Part shown: positions 1-11,315 of the stretch, one piece after another | Position numbering within the stretch: position 1 is the stretch's first letter | Layout of the letters: each line of letters begins with the position of its first letter | From: Gnetum montanum | Taxonomy: Eukaryota > Streptophyta > Gnetopsida > Gnetales > Gnetaceae | Direction: 5' to 3' | DNA length: 64,000 nt | Assembly (NCBI GenBank): GCA_015680685.1 | Contig: MNCI01009586.1 | Location: forward strand, 60,727-124,726 | Translations under genes and position numbers: made by a program | The notes under the pieces: model-generated | What the model was told of the DNA's origin: nothing | The model's input: only the letters and a program-made list of their open reading frames with translations | The model's database searches: none

Positions 1-3000
1 AATGACTTAAGCTTTTTCACATCATTTTCATCATTTTGCAATGTGTTGCTACCAAGGAAGGCTTGTAAATGATGTTATAGATATGCATTGTAGCCTTCTT
101 CAAACTTAAGGATATTATTCATGTTAAGCCTCTTAATGTGATTATCCATCTAATGCCTAATGAAAATGTAAATAGCCTTCTTGATGTTGATCATGCTCCT
201 AGTTATCAAAAGGGATTCATCATAGTCCATGTTATGTCCATGGCCTCTTTTGTGCTATTTGCTATGTCTTCTATCATGTTTGTATTCATGTTCTCTATCT
301 TTGTCTCTATAATGATTATCTTCTCTACCTTCATTTCTATTTTGATCTCTTCTATTAACTTGATTAAATTACTTATCATGATCCCTTCTTTTGTGTTCAC
401 AGTGATCCTTGTTAGAGCTTGATGATGATGATGATGGAGAACTAGAAGAGCCAAGTTAACTTACTATCCTACCATGACTCCTTTGTTTATCTCTGGATGA
501 TCTTATGGAAGACATAGATCTAGAGATCCTTCTTAATTTGGATTATATTCTCTCCTTTTCTTAGTTGTTTGCCAAGACTAAGCATAGTCATGGATTAAGT
601 GTTTTATTTGAATTGAAGATAGGAGGATTCTAGTGTAGCAATCTCCTTGAATGGTAATTAGTATTATCCTTTTCAAACTATGATGTTAATAGGATGATAA
701 CCCTTTTACCCATAGCTTCTTCACGGCATGCTTCCATGAAATGGTCTTTTTGAAGTTGGATCTTGGTAGATTAATAAGGCTTGAAAATTTTATTAGCTAT
801 CGTGTAGTTACTTGTAACAGCTTCTAGTTGAACTTTCATCAAAGATGCATTATCATTGATGGGATTACATGATCAAGTAGTAACATGATTTTTTCTAGAT
901 CTTTCCATCTCATTTCTTTATCCTAATAAAAGATAAAAGTAAACCCTAGATAATAAGGATCCAGATGTTAGTAGATGACTTTAACTTAATAGGACATCTC
1001 ATCCTTGCTTTGATTGATTTTATCAATTCTTCTTATAGAGTTATCAATACGAAAACATCATTTTTATGAGAAGAAAATATTTTAATTAGTGTGTATGACT
1101 TAATAAAATATTAATATTTGTAGAAGATTAATCTTGAAGCTTTTAACAATGATTGTTAGTGATGTTACTAATCTATAATACTAGCATCATTCCATAGCAA
1201 TGATGCCAATGATGAGTACTAAGCATCTCCTATGATCAACCATATAAATCACAAGAATTCATGGGTGACCTTATCATAATTTGTGGAGGAAACTAGCAAA
1301 ACTTCTAGATGGTTAAAATATGGATCATGGGTTGCCATCCTTCCAATTATACTTGTGATGATTCTTAACTCATATGGTTAAGTGTAATTGAGGAATATGA
1401 TGATTGATGTTATCAGATCATGATTAAAAAATATTAAAATGTTAAAATATAGGAAACTATCTAATTAATCTAAATGCCAGAATTAAAACCTAAATTGGCT
1501 TAGGTGATAAAAATCTATTCCTAATATTCTATACACATCCTAAAATCATATAATCCTTGCTGGGTTACCAAGTATTTACTACTGGGTGTAGTAAGTAATA
1601 GCACTGCTCAGATTACCAAATTGATCGATATTTATGATTCAAATTAGTTGCACTTATTTTGCCATATTCTAACATGCATATAAAAAAATTTATTATTCTA
1701 GGTACAAGAAAAGTAAATATTAATGTAATTGTATGGAAAATATATTACTATAAAACTAAATTTTATGCTAAGTCAAAGTGCTATAGTGAAGTGAAATAAT
1801 TTTAATATTTATTATTATTCATGTGATGTATCTAAGTACAACATACTTGAATAAGAACTTTGTATAATCACTTCAGACCATGTTGCTCGCACTTGTTGAA
1901 AATTTTCTAACTTCTATAGAATTAAATTAATAGGATTTCCTTATAATTAATGCTATCAATGTCATAAATGTATTTTATATGCTTGTATTTATAGGCATTT
2001 ATGGCTACTTTATCAATGCAACTTATCCTATGTCCATGCTAATGAAGCATTAATGTACTTGTGTTAATGTTAATACGTCAATGCATCCAACTAAAAGATG
2101 ATTTATCATGCGGCAACATAATGATTATATAATTATGGCCCCATCACTAGTCTCGAACATGACTTGAAATGATACAAAATTGTTTGAAATTTCTAGCTAA
2201 TTATCCCTAGGCAATGTAATAGTAACTTCACCAATTTGTGGGTCCATTATAATATGGGCACTATTACTCTCCATAGATAGCATGGTTTCTAGTTCTTAGC
2301 TTCTTCAACTAGTGATTCATATAACCTCTTATAAATGTCTCATTGTATGATAGTATATGTTGGAACTTTCTATATGTGCTTATGTACTAGTGTCAGTAAA
2401 ACTAGTTTGTATAATGCTCAAACTTACACCTATGGTTTCTACTACTAGGATGGTAGTTGCTAGTGTTGAAGTAATTGCTATTGCTAATGTGCTCAATGAT
2501 GCTACCTCTATGATGATAGATGATGGCTCCTACACCTTTTGGCAAGTACAATGTACATCATCTCTCTTCACAAGGCCATTAGTGCCATGCACATGGTGTT
2601 ATTTATATATTATGCAATCTCTTCTTACTTGCAAAGTGTAACACCCCATCCTACTATACTTGGCTATAGTAGATTAATGCCTAGGATCATTAGTAATAAC
2701 ACAATGGAAGCATGAAAAATTGAAAGATGATAATGCATAAACCATTTCATATATATAAAGGAAGGTCAAACTACACAAAACTCCATGCCAAACCAAGGAC
2801 TAAGCATACATTTCATATACATAAACCAAAAATCTATACTACTCTCATAGGATAAATAAACATAAACATCATCATCATATACATAAGAGTATAGTAAGAG
2901 TTCCACAAATATAAATACTTCACAATACTGTACAAGGAAATATACATCAACTAATCCTTGAAGATTTCTTTCTCCTCTACACTCTCTCAATTCTTACTTG

Positions 3001-6000
3001 TAGCCTTGTAGCTTTCACTTATAACTAAATAAATTCAGTATAAAATTGAGTGAGAGGCCTTTACACTTTTCCTGCTAGATGGTCAACAAGTGTTGCACTA
3101 GAGGAGAGGAATGGGGTAAAAGGAAACCTGCATCAATTGTCAATCTTGTGCATGCTCTAAGCAACACATGTACATATAATATCACGCATAGCACTAGCAT
3201 AATCATCACTAAAGTAAATAGATGGCTATCACATATTCATAGACATAATCATTGTTAGACATAAAAAATTATATAATCATTCCACATACATCCCCACCAT
3301 CATGTCCATGATATCATACCCACTCGACACCAACAAACAACACATGTTCCACATAATCATAAGTTAGTTATATATATTATACATGCTTTAACTAATAAAC
3401 CAATGTCATCATGTACACCTTATCCATGTGGTCGCTAGCATATCCACACTCATTGTAGCATGTAAAATATTGCCATGAATACTCATAAATAGCCATTGCC
3501 TGCAAGTCTTTTAATCTTTTCTTTGCCCAATCGGTGCTAGGGTCCATCAATCTATGACCGATACCCACTAGCCTTCTGGAAACTTGGCTATAGGGATGAC
3601 CATACCTATGCCACGTAGTAGTTGTAGGGATGAACATAGCTATGCTCTCCCACTCTCAAGATGAGGCTTTAGAGAAGAGCCTCACTGATGCATCACAATG
3701 GGAGCCAATGCATAACTACCTCTAGGATGCCTCATCACCAACTAGTCCACACCCTTATGTTAGCACCACTTGTCAACGACCACATAAATGTCACAATAAA
3801 GACATGTATAAATTTAGGCTAGCTTAAGCCAACACATGTTGCAAGCATAACACATCCAAAACAAACATAACATGATCCCATATGTCCACACCTAACAATC
3901 ACATTCATTCTATAAACACAATATCACAACATGACTTACTAAAATTTTGCACCACAACTATACTTTGTGAGCTACATATAATTTTGTAAAAATGACCTCT
4001 ATTATAACCTCTAAGATGATAGATGCCAAATGACAAAATGAATTCCACAATTAGAAAGTACATCTCAAGAAAATACTGACTCTAATTTCACCTCAATCAG
4101 ACTCCGAAAAGCAAAGTTATGTGCATTTAAAGTTTAATTAATAAAATAATCAAATATTAATATTTAATTCTAGCTAATGATCATTGAAAATGCCCAGAAA
4201 CTCCCATGCAATAACAGGTCCATAAAATAAAATACTTCAACCATGCTAGTCTCATCAACTTCACATCATTCCATACATTGCATATTTATTAATAAAAAAT
4301 TGATAACCAAAATTGTAGAATTTTGGGAAATCTACAAAACATTAAATTGTTTGCCCCACATGCCCACATTGCATGATCATATATACTAATTTGGCATATA
4401 AATATAAGGAAAAATGGAAAGACAACCCACCAGTTAAAATTATTCTGAACAAGTTTTACACCTACGTAAACATGACCATAACAATTTCAAATCTAGGTTC
4501 ATAGTAAAGAGAAATTCATCTACGAAGCACAAAATTCAAAAAAAATAAATGGAAAATGAAAGTCAACAGAAGAATAGGAAAAAAAACAAGGTTCCACTTC
4601 ATTTTTGTTCGTCAATAGAAAACAAAACACAAATTCCATGGGTAAAGATGTGAAAGGCAATGTGATTTTTTTGTGGTGGTGGAAAGGAAAGAAAAACGTT
4701 GGTGCTTTTTATTTTTTTAAAAAAATTTCATAAGTATAAAGCATAAAACTTATACTTAAACCCAAAGTAGTTTTTCTTTCATTATGCACATCACATGCAA
4801 AACCCAATTTCCACCTTTTTTATAAATATTTTCTTAAGTTCATTTTAATTTTTCCTTTTCTAACTAATGTCATGCTTTTCCAACATGTACAACAAACACA
4901 CTAGAACTCCAAATTAAAATCCATTTGAACCTATGAGATCCATTTTGAATTCTCTACACATATGCATGCCAAAATCACATCCAAGCATCACATAACACAG
5001 GGCCATAATTCAAATTCACAAACACCAAAATCATACGTAAAGCAAAACACGTATCAAATAGTTGCTCTTGTATTCCAATCCAATATCCTTGCTAGCCACA
5101 TCACCTATCTACACATCACACAGGGCTAGTGGACATAATCATGTTAGTTAAGCATGTAAAGACATCATAATCATAACATAAAGATGAAAGCCTCATAACA
5201 TACAAAGTGCAATCATCCTAAATAGGTTTCATTGGATAACCCACCGAGACTATGCTTGTAAAGTATAAATCATAATCATATGGTTATAACCAATGTATTT
5301 GGAAGGGATGTAACACAAAGCTTTCTAATTAAGCATGAAAATGGAAGGATTTTCTTGCTAGACTTATTCTCTTAAAAGTTACACTTGATCTTCAAAAAGA
5401 GGAGGTAAGCCAAGTAAGTAGATAACTACCTATTTAGGACTATATAGGCATGTGTAATGAAGGAGATGATGTTATTTAGACATATCATTAGGTTAATACT
5501 ATACATTATAATTTTAAGATAAACCTTCTCATCCATAGTTAATGACTTGTACTCCTTACACTCTACACTATACATGTTGGACCCACTTAGCCTTTATGTC
5601 AAAGCCTGACATGATAAATACCTTGAAAACTCTAATTATCATTTTTGGGTTGTCTAATGCTTTAATAATTACCTTCATGGAGTAGGAGATGAATATTTCT
5701 TCTATCTTCATGATGGCATCAAGCTACGATTATTCTAGAAGAGATGGATTTCTCCCAAGTACCACTCCCTATTAGTGGATAGTGTTCACCATAAGGGAGA
5801 GGCTTACAACTATGGATTTATCTTGGTGAAAAAAATTTCAATAAGGAACTAAATTTTTGCTTTGAATGCAAGTTGCCCAATATGCTCTTATTCTAAAATG
5901 CCTATACACAATTGTTACTAAGAGTGACCTCTAACTCATCAAAGGATACATCTTCTTGAACAAGAATTTTGAACATACTTTCTTCATTGACTAGACCTTC

Positions 6001-6589
6001 GATTCTTTAAACACTGGTTTTCCAACTTGGGATTGTTGCCATTGTGGCCCTCGGTCATACCCTTGTTCATCATGTGTACCTCTTAATATTTTTTATCAAT
6101 CCTATAAAGGACTTCCTACCTAGGATCTTATTGAAGTTTTAAATTACCATTTTGAATTTTTTTTTTTTTGAAATTGTTGGAACCTCCTAGGATCCTCTAG
6201 GATCAGAGATGTATCTCATTGATATTTAAAATTTAGAAAATATAAAAATAACCAAAATTTATGGGAAAAGATAAAAAATCATTAAAATTCAATAAAAGTC
6301 ATTAGAAAATCATGAAAATTAGGTTCCACAAATTTACATGAAAAGTAGAAAGGCTACCCATGATGTTATTGTTAAAGTTAATCAGTGTTAGGTTAGTTTG
6401 TAACCATGGTTAACAAGAGGTATGTAAATGGATCCTTCCCAAAGTAAGCTCTTACCCATATTGCTCTTGCATAATCACTTCTAGAGATGTCTATTGGCAC
6501 CTTAGAAGTTAAATATTAATCGTGCCCATATTCCGATTAGCATACATTCGTCATGGTTGGATAACTTGTACTATGTTACACACAACCAA
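1..6589. other. Upstream AT-rich DNA, no gene recognised
   Basis: I see no supported gene here. Open frames are short, mostly low-complexity and without recognisable motifs. There are small simple repeats, for example a (TGA)n run at about 421-437. The minus strand at 206-454 encodes a short charged stretch that could be a decayed gag linker, but this cannot be supported. The text at about 5.3-6.2 kb has the look of an old retroelement but contains no motif I can name. Confidence 0.5.
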
Positions 6590-6594
6590 AGTGA

Positions 6595-6700
6595 TCATAA
6601 CAATGAGGCATTAGCCTAGTGGTAAGACTCTTGCTTTGGGAGCTCCAATTCATGGATTTGATTCTAGTGGATAATGCTAAGTTTTAAAGTTCTAATTGGA
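6595..6700 (+). repeat. tRNA-derived SINE head (decayed)
   Basis: A Pol III A-box match TAGCCTAGTGG lies at about 6611. A weak B-box-like GATTTGATTC follows about 44 bases downstream at about 6655. This spacing fits the promoter head of a tRNA-derived SINE. No acceptor stem or intact tRNA fold is evident, so it is not called as a tRNA gene. The 3' end is not defined. Confidence 0.45.
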
Positions 6701-7149
6701 TTATATATCTTAGGGTGTATCTATATTAAAATTATTTCAGGTTCTAGCACTCATAATTGTATAACGTGAATGAGTTAAGACTAATTTAGTATGGATAGAG
6801 GAAATGGAATGTGAGATACCCTATCATGGTTATAGTGGGTGCAATGTGGTTAAAATGATCATCATGCTTGTTAGTTAGGAATCCATGCTAGGTTCATTCA
6901 TTACTAGTATTATCACATTACATCATCATTGGAATCACCATTATAATGCCAATTAATCAACACATGAATACATAACCACTTCAACAATAAAATGAGCAAA
7001 TAATTCATTAAGAATATGAAAATAATTAATTAATTCACATGGTAAAAAACATGTAGTTGCATTCAGCAGTAAAGTGTCTAACCGTTTCAGGCACGGCACC
7101 GTAGCAGGGATAGGTGTCGTCCTACATGATTTCATGCCTGCAGAGGACG

Positions 7150-7515
7150 ACGCACACAGGGAGCGCGTTTGATCACATTAGCTAGAGGAAGATTTTAATT
7201 TTTTCGGGGAGCTGCCCCTGCCAGATCTGCTGCCAGCTAGCCTCCAGGGGGTATTTGGCTGACAGCAGGGCACGTGGCTCGAGGCCCGACCACCCTTGGG
7301 CCAGCATCACTCATGCGTGCTGGCAGATTGTCTGCCAGGGCCATGAAGAACGCGTCCCCACCTCCCATTGCAGGTATTTCACATGAATGATTTGGGCCCA
7401 CTGACTCGGTTCCTTGTGCAGGTGTGTAAGGCGGTGTAGGAGCTGTTGCTGTCCTAACATGATTTCGTCCTCAAAGGACATGATGCCCAGTCTCCCCACC
7501 TTACGAAAATGCACC
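7150..7515 (-). mobile_element. L1-type LINE fragment (ORF2, between RT and zf-RVT)
   Basis: Read on the minus strand, this piece matches the part of ORF2 just after the reverse transcriptase in LINE-A (about 24760-25080) and LINE-C (about 43330-43660). Shared features are GRLGIMSFEDEIMLGQQ, a W-Q-IIHVKY-Q-WEVGTR segment and WPWQTICQHA. The DNA matches LINE-C over most of its length. There is no poly(A) tail, EN or RT core, so it is an isolated internal fragment. It is more GC-rich than the flanks, like LINE-A, C and G. Confidence 0.8.
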
Positions 7516-9089
7516 TATTAGAAAAAGTCACTTTATTAAAATTGAAGGGAAATAATGGTAGGTGAACTTAAATAGACATGATTAGCAAGCATAAATAAAG
7601 AAAACCAAAATTTAGGTATTAATGCTTCTTTGACGTTTAATACAAGTGAATGTGTAATGACCCAACTTCTCATGGGGTTTGGTCTTAATGTTTAGGTAGT
7701 GCTTGTGAGTGTGCTTTTTTGTGATGATGTGGGTGGTTGATATTGATTCATAAAACTATCTATGATTTGATGATGACAACAAATCTAAGTGCTGTTGATG
7801 TGCTCTTATTTATGGCTTATATGATTTTGGTACTAATTTGGTGTTTTATTTATGATTTGATGATGGTGATGGATTTGAGTGTTGTTGATGTGCTAATGAC
7901 TTGTTTGATGACTAGCATCTCTTGTATGCATTGGTTATTGGTTGAATGATCAACTATTCTTCTTTAACATTAATCTAAGTTATGCTATTGTGTGTTGCTT
8001 ATCATTGGATGCAAGCTAAGTAACTTAGCATCTATTTATGGAATGGTAATTTGATTTTTGAGCACATATTAAGCTAAAAAGTTGTATTGTTGGGAGGTTG
8101 CTACTATGATTATTCATGTGTTGCATGGCCTTTGTGCATTAGAATACTTTCTTAGACTGATTTTAATGCTTGTTTGTGAACTGTATATATACCAATGTGG
8201 AGATCTCATGTACATGCTTTACTGTATATCCATACAAGTTTTGTATCCATTATCTTTAGGTGCTACTGTGTGAATATTAATTATTGAGCAATCAAAATTG
8301 TAAAGAAAAGATAAAGAAATTCCTTTTATGTTATACCTCAAGGTTTGAAACAAGTATGTTTTTCTTGGCATAAGGGATTCATTTCAAATATATACACACA
8401 CATGTTGATGAGGAACTTGACCAATGAATTATGTGGAAGGAAGCTAATCTATGAATAAGGAATATTATGTATATCATGATCTATTCTTTTTAAATAGTGA
8501 ACATATAAAATGTTGTGTATGTTGATGCACTATTCTTTATAGTGTCATTAGTTATTAGAGTATAAGTACACCCTCCATGGTTATAGAAAGGTTATGGGAT
8601 GACCTTTCAAGGTAGCACTAGACAATGCAATAATAAGTTACGAACACTTTGCATTGTTGATGGCTTGAAAGAGAAGGTGTTATGTGAAAGAAATCAACAT
8701 GGTTGTTGTAGTGTTTTGCTATTGTAATTTATCTGTTTTATAATTACTATGTTTTCTTTTATTTGTACTATCCAAATGATTGATTATGTTAGACTGTGCA
8801 TGCCTTAAGATTGCCATGGTGAATTGGTTGAGTTAATTTGCTTGTAGCTAAACAAAAAGGCTACGGATCCAATTCCAAATTTAATTATTTGGACATTTGT
8901 ATTGCACTGTGGATACATATTGTATATTGAGAGATGTTAATTGTCATATGAGCATCCTCTTGGGCTGTTGTTTGCTTTATATAAATTTTCTGCTTTATTC
9001 TTTAGACTTTTTATATTGAATTGATTATTGTTTGTGCTGGTCTAAATGCAAGATTGGACTTCTAATGATTGATTAACTTTTAAAAATTT
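7516..9089. other. Intergenic, no gene recognised
   Basis: AT-rich DNA with short non-conserved frames. It contains one copy of an unclassified dispersed repeat (about 8540-8683, listed separately). Nothing else could be supported. Confidence 0.5.
8540..8683 (-). repeat. Unclassified dispersed repeat, copy 1
   Basis: The reverse complement of this segment aligns along its length with 28298-28440. Shared words include ACCTTGAAAGGTCATC or GCCTTGAAAGGTCATC, a CCATGGAGGG core and GTACTTATA followed by CTAAT. A shorter copy lies at 11816-11880. I see no terminal repeats or coding capacity. It may be the body of an old SINE or MITE. Confidence 0.6.
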
Positions 9090-9245
9090 CACCCTAGCAT
9101 TTTTTCAGCTAGCTTGATGGGAGCTTTGAGTTTTAACTCTTGCTCCTTATAGATGGGTGTTACGGAATGACAAAAAAGATCTCATATAGTCAATCTCCTA
9201 TAGTTGGGATAAGGCTATGATGATGATGATGATTATGATTTTTAG
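9090..9245 (+). mobile_element. RTE-type LINE 3' terminus
   Basis: The block GATCTCATATAGT...GTTGGGATAAGGCT followed by (ATG)n matches the typical 3' end of plant RTE LINEs, which finish with a GGGATAAGGCT-like motif and a trinucleotide microsatellite instead of poly(A). No RTE coding sequence is readable just upstream. A 28-bp word with the ATGATGATTATGATTTTTAGGGTCTA core is repeated at 9218-9246 and 9260-9286, probably by slippage in the tail. Confidence 0.55.
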
Positions 9246-9286
9246 GGTCTAACAATTTGATGATGATTATGATTTTTAGGGTCTAC

Positions 9287-11113
9287 TAATTTCTAACTTC
9301 ACATGTGTTATTGCTCTAACTTTTATTGGCTACCAATCACTAATAATTATTTGGCATAGTCGACTTTGAGTTTTCCCTTGGGAGTTGGGGTTCTTAGTTC
9401 CAAGTATTATAAGGGTGGTATTGTTACAGACTTTGTTTGACAAATCTGCTACTTAGCTGATATTTGTTGTATAATGCATCAGAATCTGCGCATAACTGAT
9501 TGGGGTCAAATCTATGACTTGTAAAATGCAAGTTAGAAACCTTAATTAACAAGTCACAAGCCTTTGCATAATTCATGCGTATTTGAACCTGGTTCATAAG
9601 TGTCAAACTAATGACTTGTAAAATACAAAGTTCAAAAGCTTAATGAGTATTCACACCTCATTGATTTATTCATTTATTTCAAAAGCCCTTTCCAAATTCT
9701 AATAACAACTGAGTTTTTAAAGAATCAAAATCGCGAACATTGTGGAGTTGACTCAAAAATGAAAGGAGATTGTTATTCCAGACGGTAATATTCTTTCATT
9801 TATTCTTTCCTTTCTTCATATTCTAGCATGGCTACCTTTTGTACGTAGACTTGGACTTGGACTTAATTATCATAAGAGTAATATTTCCTTTTCTACCGTA
9901 GTGTATTTTTTCTATGTAAGAAATAAAAGCAAAGCATATATAGAATACGATACATGAATTTATACATGATATCATGCATTCTATATATCGTATTTTTATT
10001 TGTTTCTATGGCCTGAACTTCACTTTTGGTGCGGGGGCTGCTGCTGTTCCGACTGAGCTACCCAGCAGCAGGCTTAATGTAGATGCATTGCCCTCGTTTC
10101 TATTTTCCGCGATCAATCAATTGATCTTTCCGTTTTACATTATTAAAAGTTGTCATGAACCTTTTCTGGCTTCTTTCTTCTATTGTATTATGATTATGAT
10201 TAATTGCAGCAAGGCTCTTGCTATGCCTTTGGCTATGCTGCTTAATGCACATGGCTCTGAATAGTCAATTTTAAAGCAAAATTTAATATTTCTTGAATCA
10301 CAGATTCATACCTTGGAAACCTTTTAATTTTTATGCTAACTGACTGAAAGTTCCGTTAAGCTTTCACTTGTTTGTGAATATAATAAATAGGGTGATTTTC
10401 GAATGGGAAGACCATAACTTTAGAGTGATTATAGCATGTTTACAGCAATTTGATTGTCGTAATTGAATTTTTTTTTTGCTCGGCAACTATGTCAGAACTG
10501 CACACAACTTCATTCCTTTTCAGAACATTATGAGCTAGGTTGATTTTATAATTTCTGAAAACCCTAGTTTTTGTTTGTCTTTGCCAGCTTGTAATCATAC
10601 TTATTGTTACAAAGTTGTTATTCTAATCTATGCATTATTTAGATTGTGTTGCTTGTCCACTTGACAGCTTGCGTAAGCAGGGTTTCCCAAAGACTTAGTT
10701 TGCCTGGCTTGTAAAATCTGAGAGAGATAGGCAGATGATAAAGTTTATGGTTCAATGGTGTGTTTGTGCTAGCAATACGTTTGGTGTATTGTTTTCAAGC
10801 ATTGGACGTCTGTTTGTTGCAGGCATTGCTAACTATTTTTCTTTAAAATTCTTCTTACAAGATGAGCAAGGAATTTTCCTTCATTTTCTGTAGCTTTCGT
10901 CATTGTAAAGAATAAATTTGTTCTTATCTTTATAGATATATATTGGAAAGACAAGTTGTCAGTATTTGCATACAGGTTTTGTGCAAGCTAGTATTATACA
11001 GTTTTGTTAGCGTTGTTTTGTTTCAATGATTCAGCTTCGACTACCAAATTTGAAGGCTACAAACTGGGTCATTCTCCCTGAATGACTTACTCATGCATTA
11101 TGTTTTCTTGCAG
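9287..11113. promoter_or_regulatory. Upstream region and probable promoter/5' UTR intron of the EPL gene
   Basis: No coding gene is supported. The region leads into the host gene. A polypyrimidine tract ending TTTTCTTGCAG at about 11103-11113 looks like a 3' splice site, which suggests a 5' UTR intron ending here and a 5' UTR exon segment at about 11114-11171. The transcription start could not be placed: several TATA-like AT stretches exist (for example 9900-9990) but none stands out. A GC-richer patch at 10018-10120 is discussed under rejected items. Confidence 0.35.
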
Positions 11114-11171
11114 GCACTTGCTATTTTAGGAATTTAAATAAATTTTCACTGAATTTCAAGTTGGAAAGGAC

Positions 11172-11315
11172 ATGAGTCGGCCAGTTAGACCCCGTCCAGT
11201 TGATATTTTCAAGAAGCTTCCAATTATACGATCAAGCAAAGATCTTGAAGATGAGGAAATAACAGGAACTCGAGCCTCTCAATCAGCACGTTTGAATTTG
11301 GAAATAGAAAATGAG
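11172..11315 (+). CDS. EPL1: EPL exon 1 (start codon)
   Basis: Encodes the conserved N-terminus beginning MSRPVRPRPVDIFKKLPI, which fixes the start at 11172 because plant homologues begin in the same way. The exon ends in phase 0 at GAG|GTGGTG (11315). An equally in-frame donor lies three bases later, GTG|GTGACT (11318), and would add one valine. A 5' UTR acceptor TTGCAG lies about 58 bases upstream of the ATG. Confidence 0.92.

Noticed and set aside
2637-2660. TGTAACACCCC, which resembles the start of some plant LTRs (also TGTAATGACCC at 7651)
   Set aside because: No partner repeat, primer-binding site or polypurine tract could be found at a plausible distance.
10018-10120. tRNA-like word on the minus strand (GGGTAGCTCAGTCGGAACAGC) in a GC-richer patch
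   Set aside because: An A-box-like match exists, but no acceptor stem, anticodon arm or proper B-box at tRNA spacing. It may be a SINE scrap or chance.
9974-10264. 96-codon plus-strand frame upstream of EPL
   Set aside because: No recognisable domain; hydrophobic and cysteine-scattered composition typical of translated AT-rich DNA; not in splice context with EPL.
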